Assembly: GCA_002293705.1 (NCBI GenBank)
Contig: DBDT01000018.1
Coordinates: forward strand, 653-11,406
Direction: 5' to 3'
Source of the DNA: Candidatus Woesebacteria bacterium UBA925
Lineage (GTDB): Bacteria; Patescibacteriota; Microgenomatia; UBA8517
DNA length: 10,754 nucleotides
The translations under genes were made by a program, and so were the position numbers. The notes under the pieces are model-generated. The model did not search any database. It had not been told where the DNA came from and worked only from the letters and a program-made list of their open reading frames with translations. Each line of letters starts with the position of its first letter. The stretch's first letter is position 1. Shown here piece after piece: positions 5,587 to 10,754 of the stretch.

Positions 5587-8188
5587 ATGCCTCTGGGGTT
5601 TCCTCTTCCTTTTCAAGAGCAGTGACTGCAGCAACACTGTCTGATTGGTCTGTAAACCTCATGATAATCACTCCTTGTGTGGCCCTGCCCATTACTGGAA
5701 CATTCTTTCTTGCAAGCTTTATTACTTGGGCAAACTTACTGGTGACCACTATCTGGTTTACTTTTTCAGTAACCAAGATGGCTGCTTTTAGTGGGCCTGT
5801 TTTTGCATTAATGATTGCAGCTTTCACTCCCTGGCCACCTCTTTTTTGTAGAGGGAATTCAGATGCATCTGATCTTTTGCCTAGTCCATTCTCACTAATT
5901 GTCAAAAATTGTCTGAACACTTTCTTCCTGCCATCAGCTTGCACTGTTTCTTTTGATGGAAGAACCTCCATTGAGATAACCTCATCACTTTTGGCCAGAT
6001 TAATTCCTCGAACTCCAGTTGTGGCTCGCCCCATGGCGCGTACATCATTTTCACTAAACTTAATCACCTTGCCCTCTTTGGTGAACAAGACAACATGGTC
6101 AGTTCCACTTGTAGCTGCAACTGAGACCAGTTTGTCATCTTTGTCCAGCTTGATTGCAATTAGTCCACTGGAGCGAAGATTTGCAAACTCAGACAACTGT
6201 GTCTTTTTAACAGTTCCCCCACAGGTAGCCATGATCAGGTGGGTAGCAGATTTGTCTAGTGGCACTATGGATCTGATTTCCTCCTCGGCATCAAGGTTGA
6301 TCAGGTTTGCCAGCGACTGCCCTTTGGATGTCCTACTTCCCTCTTGTATCTCCCAAACCTTGGTTCCAAATACTCTTCCCATGTTGGTGAAAAACAGCAG
6401 ATCATCGTGGGTGCTGGCAGTTTTCATGAATGCAATTTCATCCTCTTCTTTGGTGGTCATTCCCATCACACCCTTCCCTCCCCTGCCTTGGGATTTGTAA
6501 GTAGTTTTTGGTAGTCTCTTGATGTACCCGGTTTTGGTAACACTAATCAGAACACTCTCTTTTGGAACTAACTGCTCTTCTGAAAACTCTCCCAGTTTGT
6601 GCATAAATATCCTTGTTCTCCTGTCGTCGCCAAAGTCTTTGGAGATAGCCTTGATTTCATCTGTTAATATCTCAAGTGGTCTGTTTGGATCTTTCAAGAT
6701 TGCAATCAATTGGTCGATTAGTTGCATCACCTCTTTGTATTCATTCTCAATCTTTTCTCTCTCAAGGGCTGCTAACCTTCTAAGCTGCATGTCTAGTATC
6801 GCTGTTGATTGAAGCTCGCTTAATCCAAATCTAGACATAAGATTGGTTTTGGCCTCATCTTGAGTCTTGCTTTGCCTAATTGTTTTAATAACCTCATCTA
6901 AGTTATCAAGCGCAATTTTTAGACCTTCCAATATGTGCGCTCTCTTTTTAGCTGCTGTTAGGTCAAACAGTGTGCGCCTGATTATTACCTTTTGACGGTG
7001 TTTGATATATTCAACCACCATATCTTTCAAGTTGACTGTCATTGGGGTGCCATCAACTAATGCAACGAAATTTGCTGGGAATGATGTTTGAAGTCTGGTG
7101 TGTTTGAATAGGTTGTTTAACACACTCTTTGGCTTGGCATCTCTTTTCAGCTCGATAACAATACTCATACCACTTTTGTCGCTCTCATCTCTCAAGGTTG
7201 AGATTCCAATTATCTTTTTGTCACGTACAAGTTCAGCAATAGCTTGGACTAACATCGCCTTGTTAACCTGATATGGTAGCTCAGTTATCTCAATAATTGT
7301 TTTACCTTTATTGGTCTCTTTGATCTCAGCAATTCCTCGAACAACTATCCTACCCCTTCCTGTTGCATATACTTCAGTTAGGGACTCTCCATCGTAGATA
7401 GCTCCACCAGTTGGAAAGTCAGGACCAGGTACATGTTTGGTCAAGGCTGGGATTGTAATATCGCTCTCAAAACTTACAGTCTTTGGGTTAAACTCACCAA
7501 TTGTCTCCTTCTCACTTCCTGCTGCAACTAAATCTATTTTTTTGATGAAAAAATCTGTTTCCTCGTTGTTGTTTGGTGCAACCACTGGCTTACCCGCTTT
7601 AATTGTTGCAACAATGGCTGCTGCCACTTCTCTTAAGTTGTGAGGAGGAATCTTGGTGGCCATACCAACCGCAATACCTTCAGAGCCCATCAGGAGTAGG
7701 TTTGGTAGAAGTGCGGGTAAAAACTTAGGCTCTTTTTTGGTAGCATCGAAGTTGTCTTCAAAATCCACAGTGTCACGGTCTATGTCTGAAAGAAGGTGCT
7801 CTGCAATGGCACTCATCTTGCTTTCTGTGTACCTCATGGCTGCTGCAGGGTCACCGTCAACTGAACCAAAGTTACCTTGTCCTTTGATTAATGGGTAACG
7901 CATTGAGAAGTCTTGGGCAAGCCTGACCATTGTGTCGTAAACTGATGCATCTCCGTGAGGGTGGTATTTACCTAGCACCTCTCCAACAACTGAGGCACTC
8001 TTTTTGAAGGCTGTCTTGTGGGTAAGACCCATCTCATTCATTGCAAAGAGGATCCTTCTGTGAACTGGCTTAAGCCCATCTCGTATATCAGGAAGTGCAC
8101 GAGCGACTATGACGCTCATTGCATAATCTAGGTAGCTTTTTGAGAGCTCTCCGCTAATGTCTACTTTAATAACTTTTCCAATATCCAT
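5585..8188 (-). CDS. gyrA: DNA gyrase subunit A
   Basis: The predicted product has 867 residues, close to the family norm. GyrA is the DNA-breaking and rejoining subunit of the A2B2 gyrase that introduces negative supercoils using ATP hydrolysed by GyrB. The N-terminal winged-helix and tower domains cover about residues 10-530: PVHRRIL, then HPHGDASVYDT (76-86), and AAMRYTE with the catalytic Tyr120, which forms the 5'-phosphotyrosine link. The C-terminal DNA-wrapping domain covers about 540-860 and carries a GyrA box, QGRGGKG (567-573), which identifies GyrA rather than ParC; the family consensus has R or K at the second position, here Gly. The residue aligned with E. coli Ser83 is alanine (Ala81). 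About 40 extra residues lie between PPHNL and VPGPDFPTGG. gyrB is not in the window. The ATG at 8188 fits the conserved N-terminus; the ribosome binding site is weak (only AGG, about 12 bases away). Confidence 0.99.
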   Translation of the reverse strand: MDIGKVIKVDISGELSKSYLDYAMSVIVARALPDIRDGLKPVHRRILFAMNEMGLTHKTAFKKSASVVGEVLGKYHPHGDASVYDTMVRLAQDFSMRYPLIKGQGNFGSVDGDPAAAMRYTESKMSAIAEHLLSDIDRDTVDFEDNFDATKKEPKFLPALLPNLLLMGSEGIAVGMATKIPPHNLREVAAAIVATIKAGKPVVAPNNNEETDFFIKKIDLVAAGSEKETIGEFNPKTVSFESDITIPALTKHVPGPDFPTGGAIYDGESLTEVYATGRGRIVVRGIAEIKETNKGKTIIEITELPYQVNKAMLVQAIAELVRDKKIIGISTLRDESDKSGMSIVIELKRDAKPKSVLNNLFKHTRLQTSFPANFVALVDGTPMTVNLKDMVVEYIKHRQKVIIRRTLFDLTAAKKRAHILEGLKIALDNLDEVIKTIRQSKTQDEAKTNLMSRFGLSELQSTAILDMQLRRLAALEREKIENEYKEVMQLIDQLIAILKDPNRPLEILTDEIKAISKDFGDDRRTRIFMHKLGEFSEEQLVPKESVLISVTKTGYIKRLPKTTYKSQGRGGKGVMGMTTKEEDEIAFMKTASTHDDLLFFTNMGRVFGTKVWEIQEGSRTSKGQSLANLINLDAEEEIRSIVPLDKSATHLIMATCGGTVKKTQLSEFANLRSSGLIAIKLDKDDKLVSVAATSGTDHVVLFTKEGKVIKFSENDVRAMGRATTGVRGINLAKSDEVISMEVLPSKETVQADGRKKVFRQFLTISENGLGKRSDASEFPLQKRGGQGVKAAIINAKTGPLKAAILVTEKVNQIVVTSKFAQVIKLARKNVPVMGRATQGVIIMRFTDQSDSVAAVTALEKEEETPEA

Positions 8189-8212
8189 TGTTTTTATTTA
8201 CCTGCCACGCAA

Positions 8213-8245
8213 AAGGCGGCTACGTTCAAGCATTGTAGCCGCCTT
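8213..8245 (-). terminator. Terminator between the Pro-rich gene and gyrA
   Basis: AAGGCGGCTAC (8213-8223) and GTAGCCGCCTT (8235-8245) form a perfect 11-base-pair stem with an 11-base loop. On the minus strand the stem runs into a run of T's (CCTTTTGCG). It starts 28 bases after the stop of the minus gene at 8274, so it probably ends that transcript and separates it from gyrA. Confidence 0.8.
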
Positions 8246-8261
8246 AAGCTTGATTTAGCAA
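8232..8261 (-). promoter_or_regulatory. Possible gyrA promoter overlapping the upstream terminator
   Basis: On the minus strand TTGCTA (8261-8256) and TACAAT (8237-8232) are 18 bases apart. The -10 lies in the arm and loop of the hairpin at 8213-8245, and the predicted leader is about 37 bases. If real, the gyrA message would begin inside the terminator and carry only its second arm. Confidence 0.3.
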
Positions 8262-8273
8262 GATACCTACTCG

Positions 8274-8543
8274 TTAGTAGGGATATCTCATGCCAGGTGA
8301 TGTAGGTCTAACAGTTGGTTTAACTACTGTTCCTCCTGCATTTGTTGGGCTAGGTGTCCAAACAGGCTCCTCAACACTTACAGGTGTAGGTGTTCTGCCT
8401 GGATTTCTCATCTTAGCCGCAGCAGCTTCTCTTGCTTGATTTCTACTATTGGTTACAGTGATTACTGGAATCATTAGTGAAAACATGGCAAGAAGAGCTA
8501 GTGGTAGTATGTGTCTGTCGCTTTTTTTCCACTTTGGTGCCAT
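8274..8543 (-). CDS. Small membrane-anchored Pro/Thr-rich protein
   Basis: The predicted product has 89 residues. It has a basic N-terminus (MAPKWKKSDR), one hydrophobic helix at about 11-31, an Ala/Arg-rich link (about 32-50), then a low-complexity tail rich in Pro, Thr, Ser and Val with about ten prolines (TPTPVSVEEP, WTPSPTN, PTVRPTSPG). This is the layout of a signal-anchored protein with an extended extracytoplasmic tail; no sortase or lipobox motif is present. The start is very secure: TAAGGAGGTGA (complement of 8551-8561), a near-full match to the 16S anti-Shine-Dalgarno end, lies 7 bases before the ATG, and a perfect TATAAT lies upstream. Strong initiation signals suggest abundant expression. 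The function is unknown; a spacer or envelope-associated role is only a guess. Confidence 0.82.
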   Translation of the reverse strand: MAPKWKKSDRHILPLALLAMFSLMIPVITVTNSRNQAREAAAAKMRNPGRTPTPVSVEEPVWTPSPTNAGGTVVKPTVRPTSPGMRYPY

Positions 8544-8573
8544 GTTTACTTCACCTCCTTAATTTAATAATGA

Positions 8574-8579
8574 ATTATA
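8574..8579 (-). promoter_or_regulatory. TATAAT -10 element of the Pro/Thr-rich gene
   Basis: A perfect -10 hexamer on the minus strand, with an AT-rich upstream region and no good -35 (TTAGCT at 17 bases, 3 of 6). The predicted leader is about 24 bases and holds the strong ribosome binding site. Confidence 0.5.
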
Positions 8580-8632
8580 TTTGATAAAAGATAAATAGCT
8601 AAAATTGGAGTAAAGTTCATCTAAGAACGAGA

Positions 8633-8926
8633 TTATTCCTCTGGAAGAATTATGGCAGCTGCTGCGTAGGCAAATATCCCTGGGACAAAGCCAGTGAAAG
8701 CAACTATTGCTACAAAAAATAACCTTAATATTGTTGCATCTACTTTGATATATGAGGCAATCCCCCCAATAACACCTGCAACAAACCTGTCTTTGCGACT
8801 TTTGTATAGTCTTGATGATGAGCTTACAACTACTCCTGGAGATTTGGATTTTGCTTTTGAACTAGCTTTTCTAGTTGTTTTAACTTTGACAGTTTTACTT
8901 GTTTTTTTAGCAGATTTGGCAGCCAT
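8633..8926 (-). CDS. PspC-domain membrane protein with lysine-rich N-terminal tail
   Basis: The predicted product has 97 residues. Residues about 39-97 are a PspC domain: RLYKSRKDRFVAGVIGGIASYI, VDATILRLFFV, a second hydrophobic helix, and the closing IILPEE that mirrors the family's usual (L/I)MPE end. PspC-family proteins are small membrane proteins, classically part of the phage-shock response to envelope stress. Here the domain follows a tail of about 30 residues with ten lysines and one arginine among Ala, Ser and Thr (AAKSAKKTSK, TRKASSKAKSKSPG), resembling bacterial histone-H1-like tails. The tail could bind DNA, RNA or anionic lipid; this is inference. The ATG has no ribosome binding site, and a promoter with perfect TTGACA abuts it, so the mRNA is predicted leaderless. 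No other psp genes are present. Confidence 0.92.
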   Translation of the reverse strand: MAAKSAKKTSKTVKVKTTRKASSKAKSKSPGVVVSSSSRLYKSRKDRFVAGVIGGIASYIKVDATILRLFFVAIVAFTGFVPGIFAYAAAAIILPEE

Positions 8927-8933
8927 ACATCAT

Positions 8934-8961
8934 GCTATACAAGTGTAAGTAGTACTGTCAA
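8934..8961 (-). promoter_or_regulatory. Promoter of the PspC gene, predicted leaderless
   Basis: On the minus strand a perfect TTGACA (8961-8956) is followed after 16 bases by TATAGC (8939-8934). The -10 ends 7 bases before the ATG at 8926, so the predicted start of transcription falls at or within a base of the start codon. No Shine-Dalgarno sequence is present. Confidence 0.55.
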
Positions 8962-9017
8962 CAAGTGGAGTTTACTGTGTTGAAGTGAATAGTGGTGGTA
9001 GTAGTTGATCGTTGATA

Positions 9018-9052
9018 TGTGAGAGTGAAGTCTAATAAAAATCACTCTCACA
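9018..9052 (-). terminator. Hairpin after the first two-helix paralogue
   Basis: TGTGAGAGTGA (9018-9028) and TCACTCTCACA (9042-9052) form a perfect 11-base-pair stem with a 13-base loop, 8 bases beyond the stop of the minus gene at 9061. No strong T-run follows on the minus strand (TATCAACG). Confidence 0.6.
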
Positions 9053-9060
9053 CAAATTTA

Positions 9061-9330
9061 CTAGTCTGTTAGGTCATGAAGCATCCTGGCTAATAAACAA
9101 GAAAGTAGACCTGGTGCTCCAAAAATTACTATCACAACGGTATCGACGATCAATTCAAACATGTGCTCTACCTCCAGCTTAGAATCAATCGTAATTGGGC
9201 GTTTTATTTGCCCTTGGTAAATCCAAAGCTTTGTTGCTATTACAAAACAAAATAAAACAACTGCAGCAAATGTGATCAAACCATTCAGGAACAGAAATAC
9301 GTCATTACCACCCAGGATATGTAGAAGCAT
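9061..9330 (-). CDS. Two-helix membrane protein, paralogue A
   Basis: The predicted product has 89 residues. AAGGAGG (complement of 9336-9342) lies 5 bases before the ATG. Helix one is about 10-33, a polar linker is about 36-58 (KRPITIDSKLEVEH), and helix two is about 61-83. It shares with the neighbouring 91-residue protein the N-terminal pattern MLLxxLGxN, an NG pair in helix one, FGxP in helix two and an AR pair after it, in the same order and spacing within one or two residues. I infer a tandem duplication. No known family is recognised. Two-helix proteins of this size with a polar linker include small regulators, holins and toxins, but no evidence here selects among them. Confidence 0.82.
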   Translation of the reverse strand: MLLHILGGNDVFLFLNGLITFAAVVLFCFVIATKLWIYQGQIKRPITIDSKLEVEHMFELIVDTVVIVIFGAPGLLSCLLARMLHDLTD

Positions 9331-9355
9331 TCTAACCTCCTTGACTTGTACTCAA

Positions 9356-9384
9356 GTTATACCAAGATTAGGGTTAATTATAAA
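9356..9384 (-). promoter_or_regulatory. Promoter of paralogue A
   Basis: On the minus strand TTTATA (9384-9379) and TATAAC (9361-9356) are 17 bases apart, giving a leader of about 18 bases that carries the ribosome binding site. A short inverted repeat ACTTG-TACT-CAAGT (9344-9357) overlaps the -10 and the start region and could be an operator. Confidence 0.4.
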
Positions 9385-9440
9385 CTATAAGACTAAAGAT
9401 TGCGAGTTGCAAAACTTATTTAAATTTTCATGTGTAATTT

Positions 9441-9469
9441 GGAGGGCTAGTTTGGACATCTAGTCCTCC
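9441..9469 (-). terminator. Hairpin after the second two-helix paralogue
   Basis: GGAGGGCTAG (9441-9450) and CTAGTCCTCC (9460-9469) pair across a 9-base loop. On the plus strand all ten positions pair (one G-T wobble); on the minus strand, which is the transcribed direction of the gene ending at 9482, one A-C mismatch interrupts the stem and no T-run follows. It is 12 bases from that stop codon, so terminator or 3'-end stabiliser is the likeliest role. Confidence 0.5.
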
Positions 9470-9481
9470 TTTGGGAAATTG

Positions 9482-9757
9482 TTATTCGAAGTACTTTTTT
9501 AGTCGTGCAATAGACGCATAGACTAAGATTGCTGGTACTCCGAATAGTCCAATCACAATCGACCCAATAAAAATTTCTTTCAAAACCCCCCTCGTAACCT
9601 TAAAGTCCAGTTCCATTTCAGGTGTCAACTGTTCGTCTCCACTGGTAGATAGATAATACGTAAATCCTGAGGCGAACAACATTAACAAGGAGATGAAAAG
9701 TGCTATAGCTCCATTGATCCACAAGAGGGTATTGTTACCCAAAACACACAACAGCAT
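9482..9757 (-). CDS. Two-helix membrane protein, paralogue B
   Basis: The predicted product has 91 residues. AGGAGG (complement of 9764-9769) precedes the ATG by 6 bases. Helix one is about 10-35, the polar acidic linker about 38-58 (TSGDEQLTPEMELDFK), and helix two about 61-83, followed by a basic end (ARLKKYFE). It is similar in length, topology and short motifs (MLLxxLGxN, NG, FGxP, AR) to the gene ending at 9061, 151 bases downstream on the same strand. The linkers are both polar but differ in sequence, which suggests divergence after duplication with the helices conserved. The opposite C-termini (basic here, acidic HDLTD in the other) could allow pairing; that is speculation. Each copy has its own ribosome binding site and hairpin. 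Confidence 0.82.
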   Translation of the reverse strand: MLLCVLGNNTLLWINGAIALFISLLMLFASGFTYYLSTSGDEQLTPEMELDFKVTRGVLKEIFIGSIVIGLFGVPAILVYASIARLKKYFE

Positions 9758-9850
9758 GCGACCCCTCCTACATAACTTAAGTGATGTATTGTATCAGAAA
9801 GAAGGTGGGCACTAAAATTATGAGAAATCAACTGCTGTGGTTATTTCAAC

Positions 9851-10252
9851 TTAAACCTGGGGAATCACTGACTTGGGGTTTGTGTTTGCAACCACCTTCT
9901 GTTCTTTGATCAGTGACACCCCAATTGCTGCCACTCTTGCTCCTATACTTGCAAAAAACCCCATTATGAAGATATGTGCACCAAGGTTAACTAATTTTGA
10001 TGCCTCTCCCCCATTTAGAATCTCCTGTTTTGGAAGGCTCTCCTTTTGTTTTTCAAACATTATTTTTTGCTCTCCGGATAATCCCTCACCACTTCCAGCA
10101 AGTTGTGCATAATCTATCTCTATTGATTGAATTGTTGCAAAGTTGAATGGAAGAGCATTTCCTTGAAAGATGTTGAAAACACTAAATGCAGGAAGAAGAA
10201 TTAATATGAGACCAACTACTAAAAGCGTGTAACCTGTTACTTTTTCGCCCAT
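9851..10252 (-). CDS. 133-residue two-helix membrane protein, function unknown
   Basis: Helix one is about residues 7-28 (VGLILILLPAFSVF) and helix two about 88-113 (LGAHIFIMGFFASIGARVAAIGVSLI). Between them is a polar domain of about 60 residues with a charged, probably helical stretch (GLSGEQKIMFEKQKES, about 57-72). With helix one as a signal anchor, the middle domain would face outside. The C-terminal tail is polar (KEQKVVANTNPKSVIPQV). No family is recognised. The ATG has no ribosome binding site, but TATTAT on the minus strand ends 6 bases before it, so the transcript probably starts at the A of ATG. It is divergent from the right-edge gene with 84 bases between them. Confidence 0.85.
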   Translation of the reverse strand: MGEKVTGYTLLVVGLILILLPAFSVFNIFQGNALPFNFATIQSIEIDYAQLAGSGEGLSGEQKIMFEKQKESLPKQEILNGGEASKLVNLGAHIFIMGFFASIGARVAAIGVSLIKEQKVVANTNPKSVIPQV

Positions 10253-10258
10253 AAGACC

Positions 10259-10264
10259 ATAATA
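10259..10264 (-). promoter_or_regulatory. -10 element of the 133-residue gene, predicted leaderless
   Basis: TATTAT on the minus strand ends at 10259; six bases separate it from the ATG at 10252, so position +1 falls on the A of the start codon. The -35 is poor. No Shine-Dalgarno sequence is present. Confidence 0.45.
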
Positions 10265-10303
10265 CCATCATCTATGCTGGTCTATAAGGAGGTCTGTGTT
10301 TTG

Positions 10304-10331
10304 TTGACTTAAATTCAGTGACAATTAAACT
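10304..10331 (+). promoter_or_regulatory. Promoter of the right-edge gene, predicted leaderless
   Basis: TTGACT (10304-10309, 5 of 6) and TAAACT (10326-10331, 4 of 6) are 16 bases apart. The -10 ends 5 bases before the GTG at 10337, the same geometry as the recombinase gene. Confidence 0.45.
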
Positions 10332-10336
10332 GAATT
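10312..10336. promoter_or_regulatory. Inverted repeat over the right-edge promoter, possible operator
   Basis: AATTCAGT (10312-10319) and ACTGAATT (10329-10336) are perfect inverted copies separated by 9 bases. The left half lies in the -35/-10 spacer and the right half overlaps the -10 and abuts the GTG start. A dimeric repressor bound here would block the promoter. No regulator is identified. Confidence 0.4.
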
Positions 10337-10754
10337 GTGATTAGAAAGAAAGCTGCTGTTTTGTTTTTGTTTCCAACATTGCTTGCAATATTGTCATTGG
10401 TGGGAATTTACTTGATACGAGAGTTTGGGGTTGGCGGTAATGTTCCAGCAGTTTACAGAAAGCCCTTTGATTACAGTATTTTTACAGATGAGTATATTGA
10501 AAACGTCATCAAAAACGGACCTGTCTTTCCTGACGGATTTTCTGATTTAGATGCATCAAACGTTAGGTCATTTGATTCTTGTGCAAAAAACAAAAATGAG
10601 GCTTTGGATATTGCTAATAGAAACTCACGGATACTTCCTGGAAGAGAGTTGGTTTCATTAAGTCTCAACAAGTCCACATATTCTCACTACGAACTTTTAG
10701 TGACCACAAAATCTTCTAATTCATCAAAAGACTTTCCATACACCTGTCTCTTAT
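10337..10754 (+). CDS. 5' part of a signal-anchored protein, function unknown
   Basis: The frame starts at GTG 10337, just after an in-frame stop (10331-10333), and is open to the right edge, giving 139 residues of an incomplete protein. A basic start (IRKKA) and one hydrophobic helix at about 6-27 (VLFLFPTLLAILSLVGIYLI) form a signal anchor or signal peptide. The rest is polar and hydrophilic (NVPAVYRKPFDYSIF, VFPDGFSDLDAS, SNSSKDFPYTC), with two visible cysteines (in DSCAKNK and YTCLL), and is presumably extracytoplasmic. No domain is recognised in the visible part. There is no ribosome binding site; the promoter abuts the start codon. Confidence 0.8.
   Translation, partial: MIRKKAAVLFLFPTLLAILSLVGIYLIREFGVGGNVPAVYRKPFDYSIFTDEYIENVIKNGPVFPDGFSDLDASNVRSFDSCAKNKNEALDIANRNSRILPGRELVSLSLNKSTYSHYELLVTTKSSNSSKDFPYTCLL

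Noticed and set aside
5622..6500. Long plus-strand frame of 292 codons opposite gyrA, and the shorter frames at 6519, 7437 and 7653
   Set aside because: They are antisense to the strongly conserved gyrA and have no ribosome binding site or recognisable domain.
10471..10677. Minus-strand 68-codon frame at the right edge
   Set aside because: It is opposite a longer open frame with a signal anchor and a promoter, so it is a shadow.
1..10754. CRISPR arrays, insertion sequence ends, tRNA or rRNA genes
   Set aside because: No regularly spaced repeats, no transposase frame, and no cloverleaf-like or rRNA sequence was recognised on either strand.

Overview
The window looks like chromosomal DNA from an AT-leaning bacterium, most likely of the Candidate Phyla Radiation (Patescibacteria, perhaps Microgenomates-like). 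This placement is inference. It rests on short genes, many unrecognisable small membrane proteins, a divergent DNA gyrase A (GyrA) and a small PspC-domain protein with a lysine-rich tail. TGA, TAA and TAG all serve as stops in long frames, so the lineages that read TGA as glycine (Gracilibacteria, Absconditabacteria) are unlikely. No rRNA, tRNA, CRISPR array, insertion sequence or phage gene was seen.

Layout. Positions 1-2110 carry three plus-strand genes for multi-pass membrane proteins of unknown function: the 3' end of one, then a pair 28 bases apart that is probably an operon. Positions 2158-2715 hold no convincing gene but contain a 16-base palindrome and short repeats. A small three-helix membrane protein (2754-3170, minus) ends beside a perfect 26-base palindrome. 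It is divergent from a complete Xer-family tyrosine recombinase (3264-4190, plus). That recombinase converges on an eight-helix membrane protein (4228-4971, minus), which is divergent from a soluble 142-residue protein of unknown function (5095-5523, plus). The latter ends in a UUCG-loop terminator shared with the 3' end of gyrA (5585-8188, minus). Upstream of gyrA are five more small minus-strand genes: an anchored Pro/Thr-rich protein, the PspC protein, a tandem pair of related two-helix proteins, and a 133-residue two-helix protein. A divergent plus-strand gene for an anchored protein runs off the right edge.

Two functions are secure: DNA topology (GyrA) and site-specific recombination (Xer, presumably chromosome dimer resolution). 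Most other genes encode envelope proteins whose role cannot be read from sequence. Expression signals fall into two classes. Most genes have a strong GGAGG-type ribosome binding site. Three or four others (xer, pspC, the 133-residue gene and the right-edge gene) have none. Instead, a -10 hexamer lies 5-7 bases before the start codon, which predicts leaderless mRNAs. Compact inverted repeats that could act as terminators follow most genes, so many appear to be transcribed singly.
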